Below the pieces are notes generated by a model, which saw only the letters and a list, made by a program, of their open reading frames with translations, did no database searches and was not told where the DNA came from. From NCBI RefSeq assembly GCF_008727815.1, contig NZ_CP044230.1, forward strand, positions 232,001-296,000: a stretch of DNA of 64,000 nt, written 5' to 3'. A program made the position numbers and the translations under genes. Source of the stretch: Streptococcus sp. LPB0220. Lineage in GTDB: Bacteria > Bacillota > Bacilli > Lactobacillales > Streptococcaceae. The stretch's first letter is position 1, and each line of letters opens with the position of its first letter. Positions 55,952 to 64,000 of the stretch are shown here, piece by piece.

Positions 55952-56716
55952 ATGTTAGAAGTAGAACACGTATCGAAAAAATTTAAGGATCACCAGGTCC
56001 TGGTAGATGTTAATCTCAAGGTCAACCAAGGGGATGTCGTCGTTATTTTGGGTCCATCTGGATCAGGAAAAACAACCTTCCTTCGCTGCCTTAACCACTT
56101 GGAAAAGGCAGATACAGGACACCTCACCCTAGGTGGAAAAGAGTACGACCTCTCAAAACTCAGCAAAAAAGAGATTCTAGAAATCCGCCAAAAGACAGCT
56201 TTTGTCTTCCAGCATTACAATCTCTTCGCTAACAAAACAGCGCTTGAAAATATCTTAGAAGGCCTGGTTGTAGCCCGTAAGGTTCCAAAAGAAGAGGCCA
56301 TCCAACGGGCAGAATCAGCCCTTGAAAAAGTTGGTCTCCTCGCTTATAAGGATTACTATCCTTCTCAATTGTCAGGTGGTCAACAGCAACGGATCGGAAT
56401 CGCACGTGCCATCGCAGTGAAACCAGACGTAATTTTGCTGGACGAGCCGACTTCAGCGCTAGACCCAGAATTGGTCGGGGATGTCTTAGATGTCATGAAG
56501 CAATTGGCCAAAGAAGGAGTGACCATGGTTGTCGTAACCCATGAGATGGGCTTTGCGCGTGATGTGGCTAACCATGTCATCTTTATGGATGGCGGACACA
56601 TCATCGAAGAAAACGAACCTCATGAATTCTTCAACAGTCCAAAAGAAGAACGAACCAAACAATTCCTTTCACGGATTTTATCCGATGCCACTTATAGCGT
56701 CGAATATATGATTTAA
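55952..56716 (+). CDS. Amino-acid-type ABC transporter ATPase
   Basis: 254 residues. Walker [10 protein letters not shown], signature LSGGQQQR, Walker [15 protein letters not shown], switch THEMGFA, typical of polar amino acid importers. Last gene of the cluster; a terminator follows at 56723-56748. GAAGGAG is upstream of the start. Confidence 0.95.
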   Translation: MLEVEHVSKKFKDHQVLVDVNLKVNQGDVVVILGPSGSGKTTFLRCLNHLEKADTGHLTLGGKEYDLSKLSKKEILEIRQKTAFVFQHYNLFANKTALENILEGLVVARKVPKEEAIQRAESALEKVGLLAYKDYYPSQLSGGQQQRIGIARAIAVKPDVILLDEPTSALDPELVGDVLDVMKQLAKEGVTMVVVTHEMGFARDVANHVIFMDGGHIIEENEPHEFFNSPKEERTKQFLSRILSDATYSVEYMI

Positions 56717-56722
56717 CAGGAG

Positions 56723-56748
56723 ACACACCCAGTAAGGGTGTGTTTTTT
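56723..56748 (+). terminator. Terminator of the ABC importer cluster
   Basis: ACACACCC-AGTAA-GGGTGTGT with Ts. Confidence 0.92.
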
Positions 56749-56824
56749 AGGATCTGGAAAAAATTTTTAAAAATTGGCTCATTTTTTTAAAATCATTACG
56801 AATAATATAAGTGAGAGGGAACAT

Positions 56825-57223
56825 ATGACTGATAAAAAACAACGATTTGTACTACTATTCTTACTGACTTTGTTTCTAGGAGGTTGCAGTCTTTTTACGG
56901 ATAAAGCTGCTGAGAGAAGAGAAATGATTCAGATCGCAGAAAGCACGAAAATGGAGCGAGCGATAAAACACTTGTTAATCAGTATCGATCCTAAAGCTTT
57001 CACTTCAGAAGGAGTCATTCACTCCTATACCCTGATAAAAGGTGAATTGGAATACAATCCAATGGGAGGCATGAATGTCTCTCTCGTTATCAATGGCGAT
57101 AAAAAGTTAACGATCGATACGACTGTTCAAATGGAAGATTCAGGACAGTTCGAAGCAGGTAGTTACGGTATTTCAGCAAAATTAAGTGATCTGTTAAGTG
57201 AAGCAGAAAAGACTGGGAAATAA
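56825..57223 (+). CDS. DUF1310-like lipoprotein 1, TilA-type immunity candidate
   Basis: 132 residues with signal peptide and lipobox LGGC, so anchored on the outer face of the membrane. The mature part (EMIQIAESTKMERAIKHLL, YTLIKGELEYNPMGGMNV) resembles the streptococcal/listerial DUF1310 family. A paralog lies at 57410-57805, overlapping a lipase gene. In the TslA toxin locus of S. aureus a lipoprotein (TilA) neutralises the lipase outside the cell; this gene is in an equivalent position. Start at 56825 follows GAGAGG. Confidence 0.8.
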   Translation: MTDKKQRFVLLFLLTLFLGGCSLFTDKAAERREMIQIAESTKMERAIKHLLISIDPKAFTSEGVIHSYTLIKGELEYNPMGGMNVSLVINGDKKLTIDTTVQMEDSGQFEAGSYGISAKLSDLLSEAEKTGK

Positions 57224-57250
57224 ACTCATTCAGGTAAATACCCCTAATAT

Positions 57251-57382
57251 AGGAAAATAGAAACATTTCTGAATCAAAGTTGGTATGTTACATCAATAGC
57301 TAGTGCTTGTAATGATTTAGCAACATTTTTTAACAAAAGTAACATTTCAGACGTTGATGGAATTTTGTATAATAAATTTTAA
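57251..57382 (+). pseudogene. Coding-like remnant between the two lipoprotein genes
   Basis: A 43-codon frame following TAA, without a start codon, reads ETFLNQSWYVTSIASACNDL then ATFFNKSNISDVDG and ILYNKF-stop. The composition looks like real protein, but there is no ATG or ribosome site, so it is likely the 3' end of a deleted gene. I do not recognise the family. It lies exactly between two paralogous lipoprotein genes, where recombination would be expected. Confidence 0.5.
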
Positions 57383-57409
57383 GAAAACTAGAGAAAGAAA
57401 TGGGAAGAA

Positions 57410-57805
57410 ATGAAAAAAAGTAAATTAATTGTGTTGATAATGGTAGTATTTAGCTTGAGCTTAGGAGGCTGTAGCTTTTTTAATGGACAATCTGCCAAAA
57501 AACAAGAAATGATTCAAATTGCAGAGAGTAAGAAGATGAAAGTGGCGATTGAAAAATATTTTAAAAAACTGGACCCGGAAGCACTGACTCCAAATGGAAA
57601 AATAAAGACTTACAGGATTTTAAAAGATAAATTAAAATATAATCCAATGGAAGGGATTAATATTGAGATTGTTATTAATAACGATGATAAGTTGATTGTT
57701 GATATGGTAGTAATAGAAAAGGAATCAGGAGCATATCATGTTGCGGCATCCAGTACACCTACAGAGTTGGACGAACTTTTAGAAGGGAAATATTATGGAC
57801 AATAA
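57410..57805 (+). CDS. DUF1310-like lipoprotein 2, TilA-type immunity candidate
   Basis: 131 residues, lipobox LGGC, and the same pattern as the upstream paralog (EMIQIAESKKMKVAIEKYF, YRILKDKLKYNPMEGINI). The two proteins are clearly related but diverged in the C-terminal third. Its 3' end overlaps the lipase gene by 11 bases, so this copy is the one translationally coupled to the toxin and the more probable cognate immunity protein. Confidence 0.82.
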   Translation: MKKSKLIVLIMVVFSLSLGGCSFFNGQSAKKQEMIQIAESKKMKVAIEKYFKKLDPEALTPNGKIKTYRILKDKLKYNPMEGINIEIVINNDDKLIVDMVVIEKESGAYHVAASSTPTELDELLEGKYYGQ

Positions 57806-59405
57806 TTCAATAGATTCAGATTATCTACATAAAGAGGTGGCTTTATTAGAATATATTCCATCAGAAATTGGGAAAAAGCAAACTATTGAAAATGGAAAAT
57901 ATTATATAGGCCATACCGCTCACATCTATGATAATGTAAATGACAATGAGGAGCAGGTCTTCGTTCTTACTAACAATGGTCAAGGCGAAAAACAAAAAGC
58001 AGTCCCCTATACTGCTTCAGATGAAGAACGTGCCCAAATCCATGACGTGACTGTCTTGATGAAGGGATCTGAAACTGAAACAAGTACACAAAAATTACTC
58101 CATGATACATTCACGGATTGGGTAAAGACAGATTTGCCTGCTGCTTCTAACATTCTTGGTCCCAATGGAGCGGCGAACTATGCGACAGATTATGCGAAAA
58201 GATTCACTAGAGATAAGATTAAGGAGAATTTGAAAAAAAGGGATGAAACTGCCGATTCTAATATTTCGGAGCTTATTAGTTATCCGTTTGGTTTACTCGA
58301 TAAAAATGTTGGAAATAATGTAAAAAGCTTTGTCAAGAGTATTAGAAGTAATCCAATAACAAATGCTTATCGTGAGGCGAAAGCAAATCTATATGGTATG
58401 GGAACGGATATTCTAATTGATAGTCAAGCAAAGTTTCCAGTATTTATTGGGGCTACCATTTTAAAAGAGTACAACAAAGATAGAGGTACTTTCCCGCCTC
58501 CGCAGTTTAAAGATGCTGCAGCTCATTTGAAAGAGGTGATCCGAAAATACCCCAATGCCAAGATCGATCTATACGGTCACTCTCTGGGGTCTATGAATAT
58601 TCAGTATGCGCTTGCCTGCTTGACGGAAGAAGAAGCGTCTCATATTGGGACTGTCCATCTATACAATGGCCCTAATGCCTATTCCATCTTAACACCCGAG
58701 CAAAAAGCGCGTATAGATTCGCTGAAGTACAAAATCTACAACCACATTGACCATAAAGATTTGGTTAGCTTGGGCTATCAGGATTCTGGAAGCAAGGAAT
58801 CCAGTGGGATTGTCAAGCACCTCAAAACTAAGAATTTGATAAATACTGGCCTGCAGCACATGATGCATGGTTATATCTATGATAAGGATGGGAATTTGGT
58901 TCTTGAAAAGGGAACGGAAGCCATCACTCGGAAGGAAATCATTGAAGAGCGGATGAAGGTTTACTATCGCCTAAAGGATAAATTGCAAAAAACAGGTGGT
59001 GGACTGAGCTCAAGTGAACGGATCTATCTGGATGCTTTGCAGGCGCGCTTGGCTTCTGATGAGCTGATTCGAGTAGTGGATGAAGGGCTGGAGCAAGCTC
59101 AGAAATCTAAGGCACAACTGGATACAGATTTAGAAGCTTTGGAGAAAGTATTACAGACCGTTCCGAAAGGCTTCATTCTCAATCTTGTGGAAGTAGAAGA
59201 GGCCTATGCACAGGCTGGTGCAACAAAGCAAACAATTGTCACTGAAGTAAGAGAAAGGTTTGACAATCGTTTGGCTACATATCAGTCCTTATCGAATGAA
59301 TTCCATGCTTTAAACGAGCAAGTGAATGCAGGAATTGAGCTCTTAAAAGCAAAAGATCAAGAAATAGCAGGAGAAATGAACCAGTGGGAACAACTAGCTT
59401 ATTAA
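57795..59405 (+). CDS. TslA-like lipase with C-terminal helical targeting region
   Basis: 536 residues. Residues about 80-375 form an alpha/beta hydrolase: GHSLGS (261-266) with Ser263 as nucleophile, an Asp in HIDHKDLV (319 or 322) and a His in LQHMMHGY (355 or 358). Residues 380-530 are predicted continuous helices with no Trp-rich or repeat domain. There is no signal peptide. Lipase first and helices last is the reverse architecture of TslA, a type VII secreted phospholipase toxin. Lipoproteins lie upstream and two small helical proteins downstream, as in tslA loci. Confidence 0.82.
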   Translation: MDNNSIDSDYLHKEVALLEYIPSEIGKKQTIENGKYYIGHTAHIYDNVNDNEEQVFVLTNNGQGEKQKAVPYTASDEERAQIHDVTVLMKGSETETSTQKLLHDTFTDWVKTDLPAASNILGPNGAANYATDYAKRFTRDKIKENLKKRDETADSNISELISYPFGLLDKNVGNNVKSFVKSIRSNPITNAYREAKANLYGMGTDILIDSQAKFPVFIGATILKEYNKDRGTFPPPQFKDAAAHLKEVIRKYPNAKIDLYGHSLGSMNIQYALACLTEEEASHIGTVHLYNGPNAYSILTPEQKARIDSLKYKIYNHIDHKDLVSLGYQDSGSKESSGIVKHLKTKNLINTGLQHMMHGYIYDKDGNLVLEKGTEAITRKEIIEERMKVYYRLKDKLQKTGGGLSSSERIYLDALQARLASDELIRVVDEGLEQAQKSKAQLDTDLEALEKVLQTVPKGFILNLVEVEEAYAQAGATKQTIVTEVRERFDNRLATYQSLSNEFHALNEQVNAGIELLKAKDQEIAGEMNQWEQLAY

Positions 59406-59764
59406 TTTCATCTACTTTTTCAAAAAAGGAAAAGAAACTAGATCACTTGGAAAGAGAGTTCCAAAAAGCGCGTTTGGAGCTAGATGAAAAGCGTTGCCTA
59501 GTGGAAAGAAAACAGCAGCTCTTCACCCAGATGCTGGAAGAAGAGTTTGCGATGGCAGCTTCCTTCTTACAAGAGCAGGAGGTTGATGTCAATTGTGGAT
59601 GGGAGTCCCTCCATCGCTGTATCGAAGAGTATGATCTCGAAGCTAGAGAAGCTGCACAAGTAGCCTTAAAACAGATCGAAATCGAGGAAGAGAATTTATG
59701 GCAATCCTACCGGAAAGATAGACGCCAACTGGAAGAGGAGTTTGCACAAGATAAAGTTTCATAG
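59384..59764 (+). CDS. Small helical protein, TlaA-like partner 1
   Basis: 126 residues, starting with GTG inside the end of the lipase gene (22-base overlap; AGGAG at 59369-59373). Mostly heptad-like helix (KLDHLEREFQKARLELDEKR, QLEEEFAQDK), no signal peptide or membrane segment. Position and character match the TlaA-type partner proteins needed for type VII export of TslA. The role is inferred from the locus; sequence similarity was not tested. Confidence 0.7.
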   Translation: MGTTSLLISSTFSKKEKKLDHLEREFQKARLELDEKRCLVERKQQLFTQMLEEEFAMAASFLQEQEVDVNCGWESLHRCIEEYDLEAREAAQVALKQIEIEEENLWQSYRKDRRQLEEEFAQDKVS

Positions 59765-59782
59765 TATAGAAGAGGAGGAAGT

Positions 59783-60082
59783 ATGGGTGATAGTCCAGTC
59801 AAAGATTTTTTTGATTTAGATATGAAAGATAAGATGAGGATCATCGAAAGCCGAAAGAAACTTGAAAAAGATTTAATCCGTGTTGTCTATGCGCCCATTT
59901 TATTGGCCTGCAAGGCAGGAGTTGAGAAACGTTACAATGATGGATTGACTGCGATTGCAACAGTAGCCGAAGAAGACGTCCAGGTAGTTGGAAAGCAACT
60001 GGATCAGTCCATGGTGGGTCAATTTGCTAAAAATGTACAGACGGTTATTCAAGAAAAAGCTGGTAAATTTAAATCTATCTAG
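59783..60082 (+). CDS. Small helical protein, TlaA-like partner 2
   Basis: 99 residues behind GAGGAGG, starting MGDSPVKDFFDLDMKDKM. Helical and soluble, of WXG100-like size; no signal peptide. It ends the cassette before a terminator at 60107-60132. The pair with the 126-residue protein mirrors TlaA1 and TlaA2, which form a helical stack with the toxin for type VII targeting. Confidence 0.7.
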   Translation: MGDSPVKDFFDLDMKDKMRIIESRKKLEKDLIRVVYAPILLACKAGVEKRYNDGLTAIATVAEEDVQVVGKQLDQSMVGQFAKNVQTVIQEKAGKFKSI

Positions 60083-60106
60083 CCAAGAACTTCTATTTAA
60101 ATATGG

Positions 60107-60132
60107 AATCTGGAGTGACTCCAGATTTTTTT
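60107..60132 (+). terminator. Terminator of the TslA-like cassette
   Basis: AATCTGGAG-TGA-CTCCAGATT followed by Ts. Confidence 0.92.
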
Positions 60133-60162
60133 AATAAATTTAAAAAATTATGTAAAAAAGTG

Positions 60163-60191
60163 TTGACAAAGGAATCAGTCTGCGTTATAAT
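60163..60191 (+). promoter_or_regulatory. clpL promoter
   Basis: TTGACA (60163-60168), 17 bases, TATAAT (60186-60191), perfect consensus. The message has a leader of about 240 bases before clpL. I see no clear CtsR heptad repeat (GGTCAAA) here. Confidence 0.9.
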
Positions 60192-60264
60192 AATTTATGT
60201 AAACAAAAAGAGGTTGGGAAAACCTACTGGTTTACAAGATCAATAGTGGAAAGGAGATGGTGAT

Positions 60265-60321
60265 ATGCTATTTCCAGAATTAAGACAACTAATTGATAAA
60301 AGGGAAAATAGAAACTGTTAG
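60265..60321 (+). CDS. 18-residue leader peptide in front of clpL
   Basis: ATG at 60265 follows AAAGGAG (60251-60257) and encodes MLFPELRQLIDKRENRNC. It lies downstream of the perfect clpL promoter and between two hairpin regions (TGTAAAC...GTTTACA before, AGCC-TGTAG-GGCT at its end). A strong SD and very short frame fit a regulatory leader peptide. Not proven to be translated. Confidence 0.45.
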   Translation: MLFPELRQLIDKRENRNC

Positions 60322-60344
60322 CCTGTAGGGCTATTATTAAATAA

Positions 60345-60423
60345 ATGAATTAAAATTATGTAAACAATCAAACGGCAGCCAATTGGTCTGCTAATTTTCA
60401 AGAATGAATTAAAATTATGTAAA
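60345..60423 (+). repeat. Direct repeat in the clpL leader
   Basis: ATGAATTAAAATTATGTAAA occurs at 60345-60364 and again at 60404-60423 (59-base period). The copies flank a hairpin (GGCAG-CCAATTGG-CTGC). A related AATTTATGTAAACAA is at the 5' end of the leader. Confidence 0.8.
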
Positions 60424-60438
60424 TTAGAGGTATACAAT

Positions 60439-62568
60439 ATGAATAACAACTTTAACAATATGGATGATCTTTTCAATCAACTAATGGGCAACATGGGTGG
60501 TTTCCGTTCTGAAAGCCGTCGCTACATGATCAACGGTCGTGAAGTGACACCAGAAGAATTCGCTATTTACCGCCAAACTGGTCAACTTCCAAATGAAGGA
60601 AGTGAGCAAGTGCAACACCATCAAGGTAAAGGAATGAAACAAGATGGGATCCTTGCAAAACTTGGTCGTAACTTGACCGAAGAAGCTCGTGAAGGGAAAT
60701 TGGATCCGGTCATCGGACGTAATAAAGAAATTCAAGAAACTGCTGAAATCTTGTCTCGTCGTACCAAGAACAACCCTGTCCTTGTAGGGGATGCCGGTGT
60801 TGGTAAAACAGCAGTTGTAGAAGGTTTGGCACAAGCTATTGTGAACGGGGATGTTCCAGCGGCTATCAAAAACAAAGAAATCATCTCGATTGATATTTCT
60901 GGTCTAGAAGCTGGTACGCAATACCGTGGTAGCTTTGAAGAAAATATTCAAAATCTGATCCAAGAAGTCAAGGCTATGGGAAATGTCATTCTCTTCTTTG
61001 ATGAAATCCATCAAATCCTTGGTGCAGGCAGCACAGGTGATGGTCAAGGATCTAAAGGTCTTGCGGATATCATCAAACCTGCTCTTTCACGTGGGGAATT
61101 GACTGTCATTGGTGCAACCACTCAAGATGAATATCGTAACACCATCTTGAAGAATGCGGCTCTTGCTCGTCGTTTCAACGAAGTGAAAGTCAATGCTCCA
61201 TCAGCTGAAGATACTTTCAAGATTCTCCAAGGGATCCGTGATCTTTATGAAAAACACCACAATGTCATCTTGCCAGATGAAGTTTTGAAAGCAGCAGTTG
61301 ATTATTCGATCCAATACATTCCACAACGTAGCTTGCCTGATAAGGCCATTGACTTGGTCGATGTGACAGCTGCTCACTTGGCAGCCCAACATCCTGTAAC
61401 AGATGTTCATGCTGTGGAACATGAAATTGAAGAAGAAAAAACCAAACAAGAAGAAGCTGCGGCTAAAGAAGATTACGAAGCAGCTCTTAATGCAAAAGTT
61501 CGTATCGAAGAACTTGAAAAGAAAATTGAAAACCATACGGAAGACCATAAAGTAACAGCAACAATCAACGATGTGGCTGAATCAGTAGAACGGATGACGG
61601 GTATTCCAGTGTCTCAAATGGGTGCAACTGATATTGAACGTTTGAAAGATATGGGTCACCGCTTGCAAACTAAGGTTATCGGTCAAGATAAAGCCGTTGA
61701 AGCAGTGGCACGTGCTATCCGTCGGAACCGTGCAGGATTTGACGAAGGGAACCGTCCAATCGGTAGCTTCCTCTTTGTAGGTCCTACTGGTGTTGGTAAA
61801 ACTGAGTTGGCTAAACAATTGGCTCTTGATATGTTCGGAACCAAAGATGCCATCATCCGTTTGGATATGTCAGAATACAGCGACCGCACAGCCGTTTCTA
61901 AATTGATTGGTACAACAGCTGGTTATGTTGGTTACGATGACAACAGCAATACCTTGACAGAACGTGTTCGCCGTAACCCATACTCTATCGTCCTTCTTGA
62001 CGAAATTGAAAAGGCGGATCCTCAAGTCATCACCCTTCTCCTTCAAGTCTTGGATGATGGTCGTTTGACAGATGGTCAAGGGAACACGGTCAACTTCAAG
62101 AACACTGTGATTATCGCCACTTCAAACGCTGGCTTTGGTTACGAAGCTAACTTGACAGAAGATGCGGATAAACCAGAACTCATGGATCGTTTAAAACCTT
62201 ACTTCCGTCCAGAATTCCTCAACCGTTTCAACGCTGTCATTGAATTCTCACACTTGAGCAAGGAAGACCTTTCTAAGATTGTTGATTTGATGTTGGTAGA
62301 TGTCAATAAGACTCTTTCTAAGAAAGAAATCGACTTGGCAGTGAGCGATGCAGCTAAAGAATACATGACTGAAGAAGGGTATGATGAAGTGATGGGTGTT
62401 CGTCCACTCCGTCGGGTAGTTGAACAACAAATCCGTGACAAAGTCACAGACTTCCACTTGGATAACTTGGATGCCAAACATCTCGAAGCAGACATGGAAG
62501 ATGGTGTCCTTGTGATCAGAGAAAAAGACACAAAGAAGGAAGAAAACACTGATAAACAAGCAGACTAA
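60439..62568 (+). CDS. clpL: ATP-dependent Clp protease ATP-binding subunit ClpL
   Basis: 709 residues. Two AAA+ modules: first Walker [10 protein letters not shown], second [10 protein letters not shown]-terminal Clp domain with the D2 small domain ([15 protein letters not shown]). The N-terminal 70 residues ([20 protein letters not shown]) replace the usual Clp N domain, typical of ClpL, which acts as a chaperone without ClpP in heat, acid and penicillin stress. GAGGTATA precedes the start. Confidence 0.97.
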   Translation: MNNNFNNMDDLFNQLMGNMGGFRSESRRYMINGREVTPEEFAIYRQTGQLPNEGSEQVQHHQGKGMKQDGILAKLGRNLTEEAREGKLDPVIGRNKEIQETAEILSRRTKNNPVLVGDAGVGKTAVVEGLAQAIVNGDVPAAIKNKEIISIDISGLEAGTQYRGSFEENIQNLIQEVKAMGNVILFFDEIHQILGAGSTGDGQGSKGLADIIKPALSRGELTVIGATTQDEYRNTILKNAALARRFNEVKVNAPSAEDTFKILQGIRDLYEKHHNVILPDEVLKAAVDYSIQYIPQRSLPDKAIDLVDVTAAHLAAQHPVTDVHAVEHEIEEEKTKQEEAAAKEDYEAALNAKVRIEELEKKIENHTEDHKVTATINDVAESVERMTGIPVSQMGATDIERLKDMGHRLQTKVIGQDKAVEAVARAIRRNRAGFDEGNRPIGSFLFVGPTGVGKTELAKQLALDMFGTKDAIIRLDMSEYSDRTAVSKLIGTTAGYVGYDDNSNTLTERVRRNPYSIVLLDEIEKADPQVITLLLQVLDDGRLTDGQGNTVNFKNTVIIATSNAGFGYEANLTEDADKPELMDRLKPYFRPEFLNRFNAVIEFSHLSKEDLSKIVDLMLVDVNKTLSKKEIDLAVSDAAKEYMTEEGYDEVMGVRPLRRVVEQQIRDKVTDFHLDNLDAKHLEADMEDGVLVIREKDTKKEENTDKQAD

Positions 62569-62592
62569 GGCGAATTAGTTTGTGAAAAATAG

Positions 62593-62624
62593 AGACTGCT
62601 ATAATATAGCGGTCTTTATTTTTT
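62593..62624 (+). terminator. Terminator of clpL
   Basis: AGACTGCTATA and TATAGCGGTCT stem (one G-T) followed by T-rich tail. Confidence 0.85.
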
Positions 62625-62793
62625 CTTCCCACCTGGGGGAAATTATTCGCCGTATAAGGACAAAATCCTCCTATTTGGGCTAAAAAAACATCAATAATTA
62701 GTGAAATTAATCCAATTTGAGCAAAATTATTAATAAATAAAGAAAATAAGTATATAATCTATACAAGAATAAAATTTGAGGAATGGAAGTAAG

Positions 62794-63039
62794 ATGAGCA
62801 ATACAATTGATATCTACTCAACTCCCGAATACAGAAAAGTGGAAGCCGTTGTTCAACTGATGGTTGACGGTCGCTTGACGAGCTATCGTGTCGCAACTGA
62901 AACAAACATCAGCAAAATGAGCTTGGCGACTTTGACGAAGGGAACGAGTAAAATCAAAAATATTACCTATCAAACGGCTTTGGCCTTGATTGATTGGTAT
63001 GATGAGAATCATGAAAAGTATGGCATTACGATTGACTAG
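62794..63039 (+). CDS. Small HTH-like protein
   Basis: 81 residues beginning MSNTIDIYSTPEYRKVEAVV. The middle (VATETNISKMSLATLTKG) has helix-turn-helix character, like the second and third helices of a phage-type regulator. The start at 62794 is preferred (GGAAG at 62783-62787); the longer frame lacks a site. Unknown function; it sits alone between clpL and yajC. Confidence 0.65.
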   Translation: MSNTIDIYSTPEYRKVEAVVQLMVDGRLTSYRVATETNISKMSLATLTKGTSKIKNITYQTALALIDWYDENHEKYGITID

Positions 63040-63194
63040 TCAGTAGCCCACTTTTCGTGGTTTTTTCTTTTTCATCAAAACTTGCCTCCTCTATGAGACT
63101 GGACTCTGATTTTGCTTGAAGAGGATGGGAAAACTTGAAAAGACGGGCGAAATTTGATATAGTATAGCATATATGAAAATTAAAGGAGAAACAT

Positions 63195-63521
63195 ATGCAA
63201 GGCGGAAGTTTGCTAATTATGCTCGTTCTTATGGTCGGTTTGATGTACTTCATGAGCCGTAGCCAAAAGAAACAGTACCAAAAACGGATGGAAAGTTTGA
63301 ATAAACTTCAAAAAGGAAATGAAGTCATCACGATTGGTGGCTTGTACGGAACCATCGATGAAGTCGACACAGACCGCAAGACCGTTGTCTTGGATGTTGA
63401 TGGTGTCTACCTGACCTTTGAATTGGGAGCGATCAAAACAGTTCTTCCTGTATCAGAAGGAATCTCAGCCACTGCTACAGAAGGTGCTAGCTCAGATGCC
63501 GATTCAGCCATCGAAGAATAA
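63195..63521 (+). CDS. yajC: Preprotein translocase subunit YajC
   Basis: 108 residues. One N-terminal membrane helix (GSLLIMLVLMVGLMYFM) followed by RSQKKQYQKRMESLNKLQKG and a soluble beta domain (EVITIGGLYGTI). A helper of SecDF/SecYEG. Ribosome site AAAGGAG. It lies upstream of uppS, as in other streptococci. Confidence 0.95.
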   Translation: MQGGSLLIMLVLMVGLMYFMSRSQKKQYQKRMESLNKLQKGNEVITIGGLYGTIDEVDTDRKTVVLDVDGVYLTFELGAIKTVLPVSEGISATATEGASSDADSAIEE

Positions 63522-63530
63522 TCATCAAAG

Positions 63531-63552
63531 AAGAGGCAAGGGCCTCTTTTTT
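63531..63552 (+). terminator. Terminator of yajC
   Basis: AAGAGGC-aag-GGCCTCTT with a T tail. Confidence 0.88.
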
Positions 63553-63635
63553 GGTGGGCAAATAGGACGATGTGATGAAGGAAAGCCTTGCTGGTTCAAA
63601 AAAGAGGCCGGAGTCCCTATTTTATGGGGATTTAT

Positions 63636-63643
63636 GGTATAAT
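63636..63643 (+). promoter_or_regulatory. Extended -10 promoter of uppS
   Basis: TGGTATAAT, with -10 TATAAT at 63638-63643, 33 bases before the ATG. Confidence 0.7.
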
Positions 63644-63676
63644 GAAGCGATAAATATTGAAATAGGTAGAAAAACA

Positions 63677-64000
63677 TGTTTCGTTTTAAGAAAAAAGAAA
63701 AAATCGAGATACCTTTAGAAGTCCCGAAACACATTGGGATCATTATGGATGGCAATGGTCGCTGGGCGAAAAAGCGGATGCAACCGCGCGTCTTCGGTCA
63801 TAAGGCAGGGATGGAAGCTCTCCAAGAAGTGACGATTGCAGCAAAAAATATGGGGGTTCAGGTCTTGACTGTCTATGCCTTTTCTACGGAAAACTGGACA
63901 CGCCCTGAAGATGAAGTCAAGTTCATCATGCACTTGCCGGTCGAATTTTATGATCGTTTCGTCCCCGAATTGCATCGCAACAATGTCAAGATTCAAATGA
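63677..64000 (+). CDS. uppS: Undecaprenyl diphosphate synthase, 3' truncated by window edge
   Basis: First 108 residues of an isoprenyl transferase. GIIMDGNGRWAKKRM carries the catalytic Asp and RW pair, FGHKAGM and LTVYAFSTENW are family motifs. It makes the C55 lipid carrier for cell-wall synthesis. The gene continues beyond the window, so no stop codon is seen. Confidence 0.95.

Noticed and set aside
56825..60438. Complete type VII secretion locus
   Set aside because: Genes flanking the TslA-like cassette are an amino-acid importer and clpL; no EsxA, EssA/B/C or FtsK-like ATPase is present.

Overview
The window is a chromosomal segment of an oral Streptococcus, most likely of the mitis/sanguinis/parasanguinis group. 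The evidence is the low-GC Firmicute coding style, the gene contents typical of the genus (groESL behind a CIRCE element, ScaR/PsaBCA-Tpx manganese locus, RSH-dtd, PepO, ClpL, DUF3013, DUF1310 lipoproteins, an EgtUV-like transporter) and several streptococcal intergenic palindromes. The species call is an inference from gene style only.

Layout. 1-3264: end of a mannose PTS operon, a small membrane protein, and groES-groEL. 3265-7701: a structured leader, a 17-codon ORF, an AgrA/LytTR response regulator and AgrC/ComD-like histidine kinase, then an ABC-2 exporter preceded by a candidate LytTR operator and flanked by two almost identical repeats of about 182 bp in inverted orientation. 7707-13401: a degraded integration hot spot next to tRNA-Lys(CTT), with two long direct repeats carrying copies of the tRNA 3' end, LtrA, an aldo-keto reductase, an HdeD/DUF308 protein, broken DUF1851 genes and a decapitated XRE regulator. 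13411-14937: 6S RNA and rarA. 15052-23788: housekeeping genes (DUF3013, Nudix, GNAT, prmA, rsmE, rel, dtd) and a DtxR-type metalloregulator. The rel gene carries an in-frame TGA at codon 241. 23822-26956: tpx and the manganese ABC transporter under a palindromic operator. 27047-36587: pepO, gldA, a PBP3-type carboxypeptidase, an oligopeptide-binding lipoprotein with a cre site, and leuS. 36770-49905: a MarR/thioesterase-like pair, a yjdF-type gene behind a probable riboswitch, a nickel/cobalt ECF transporter, a MarR-oxidoreductase-EgtV-EgtU operon, a class I amidotransferase, a GH1 glycosidase and glmS. 49963-56716: class C acid phosphatase, a 40-codon small ORF, and a cluster of two UroD-superfamily proteins with methyltransferase-type zinc ligands linked to an amino-acid-type ABC importer. 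56825-60082: two DUF1310 lipoproteins, a lipase with C-terminal helices and two small helical proteins. 60265-64000: clpL with a complex leader, a small HTH-like protein, yajC and the start of uppS.

The most interesting parts are: the lipoprotein-lipase-helical-partner cassette, which matches the gene order of the reverse-architecture type VII lipase toxin TslA with immunity TilA and partners TlaA1/TlaA2, here without secretion genes; the nonsense codon in rel exactly at the synthetase ATP-binding arginine; the paired zinc-ligand UroD-family proteins with an ABC importer; and the LytTR locus with its short ORF, direct-repeat operator and inverted repeats. Functions are assigned from recognised motifs and gene order by eye; no database search was run.
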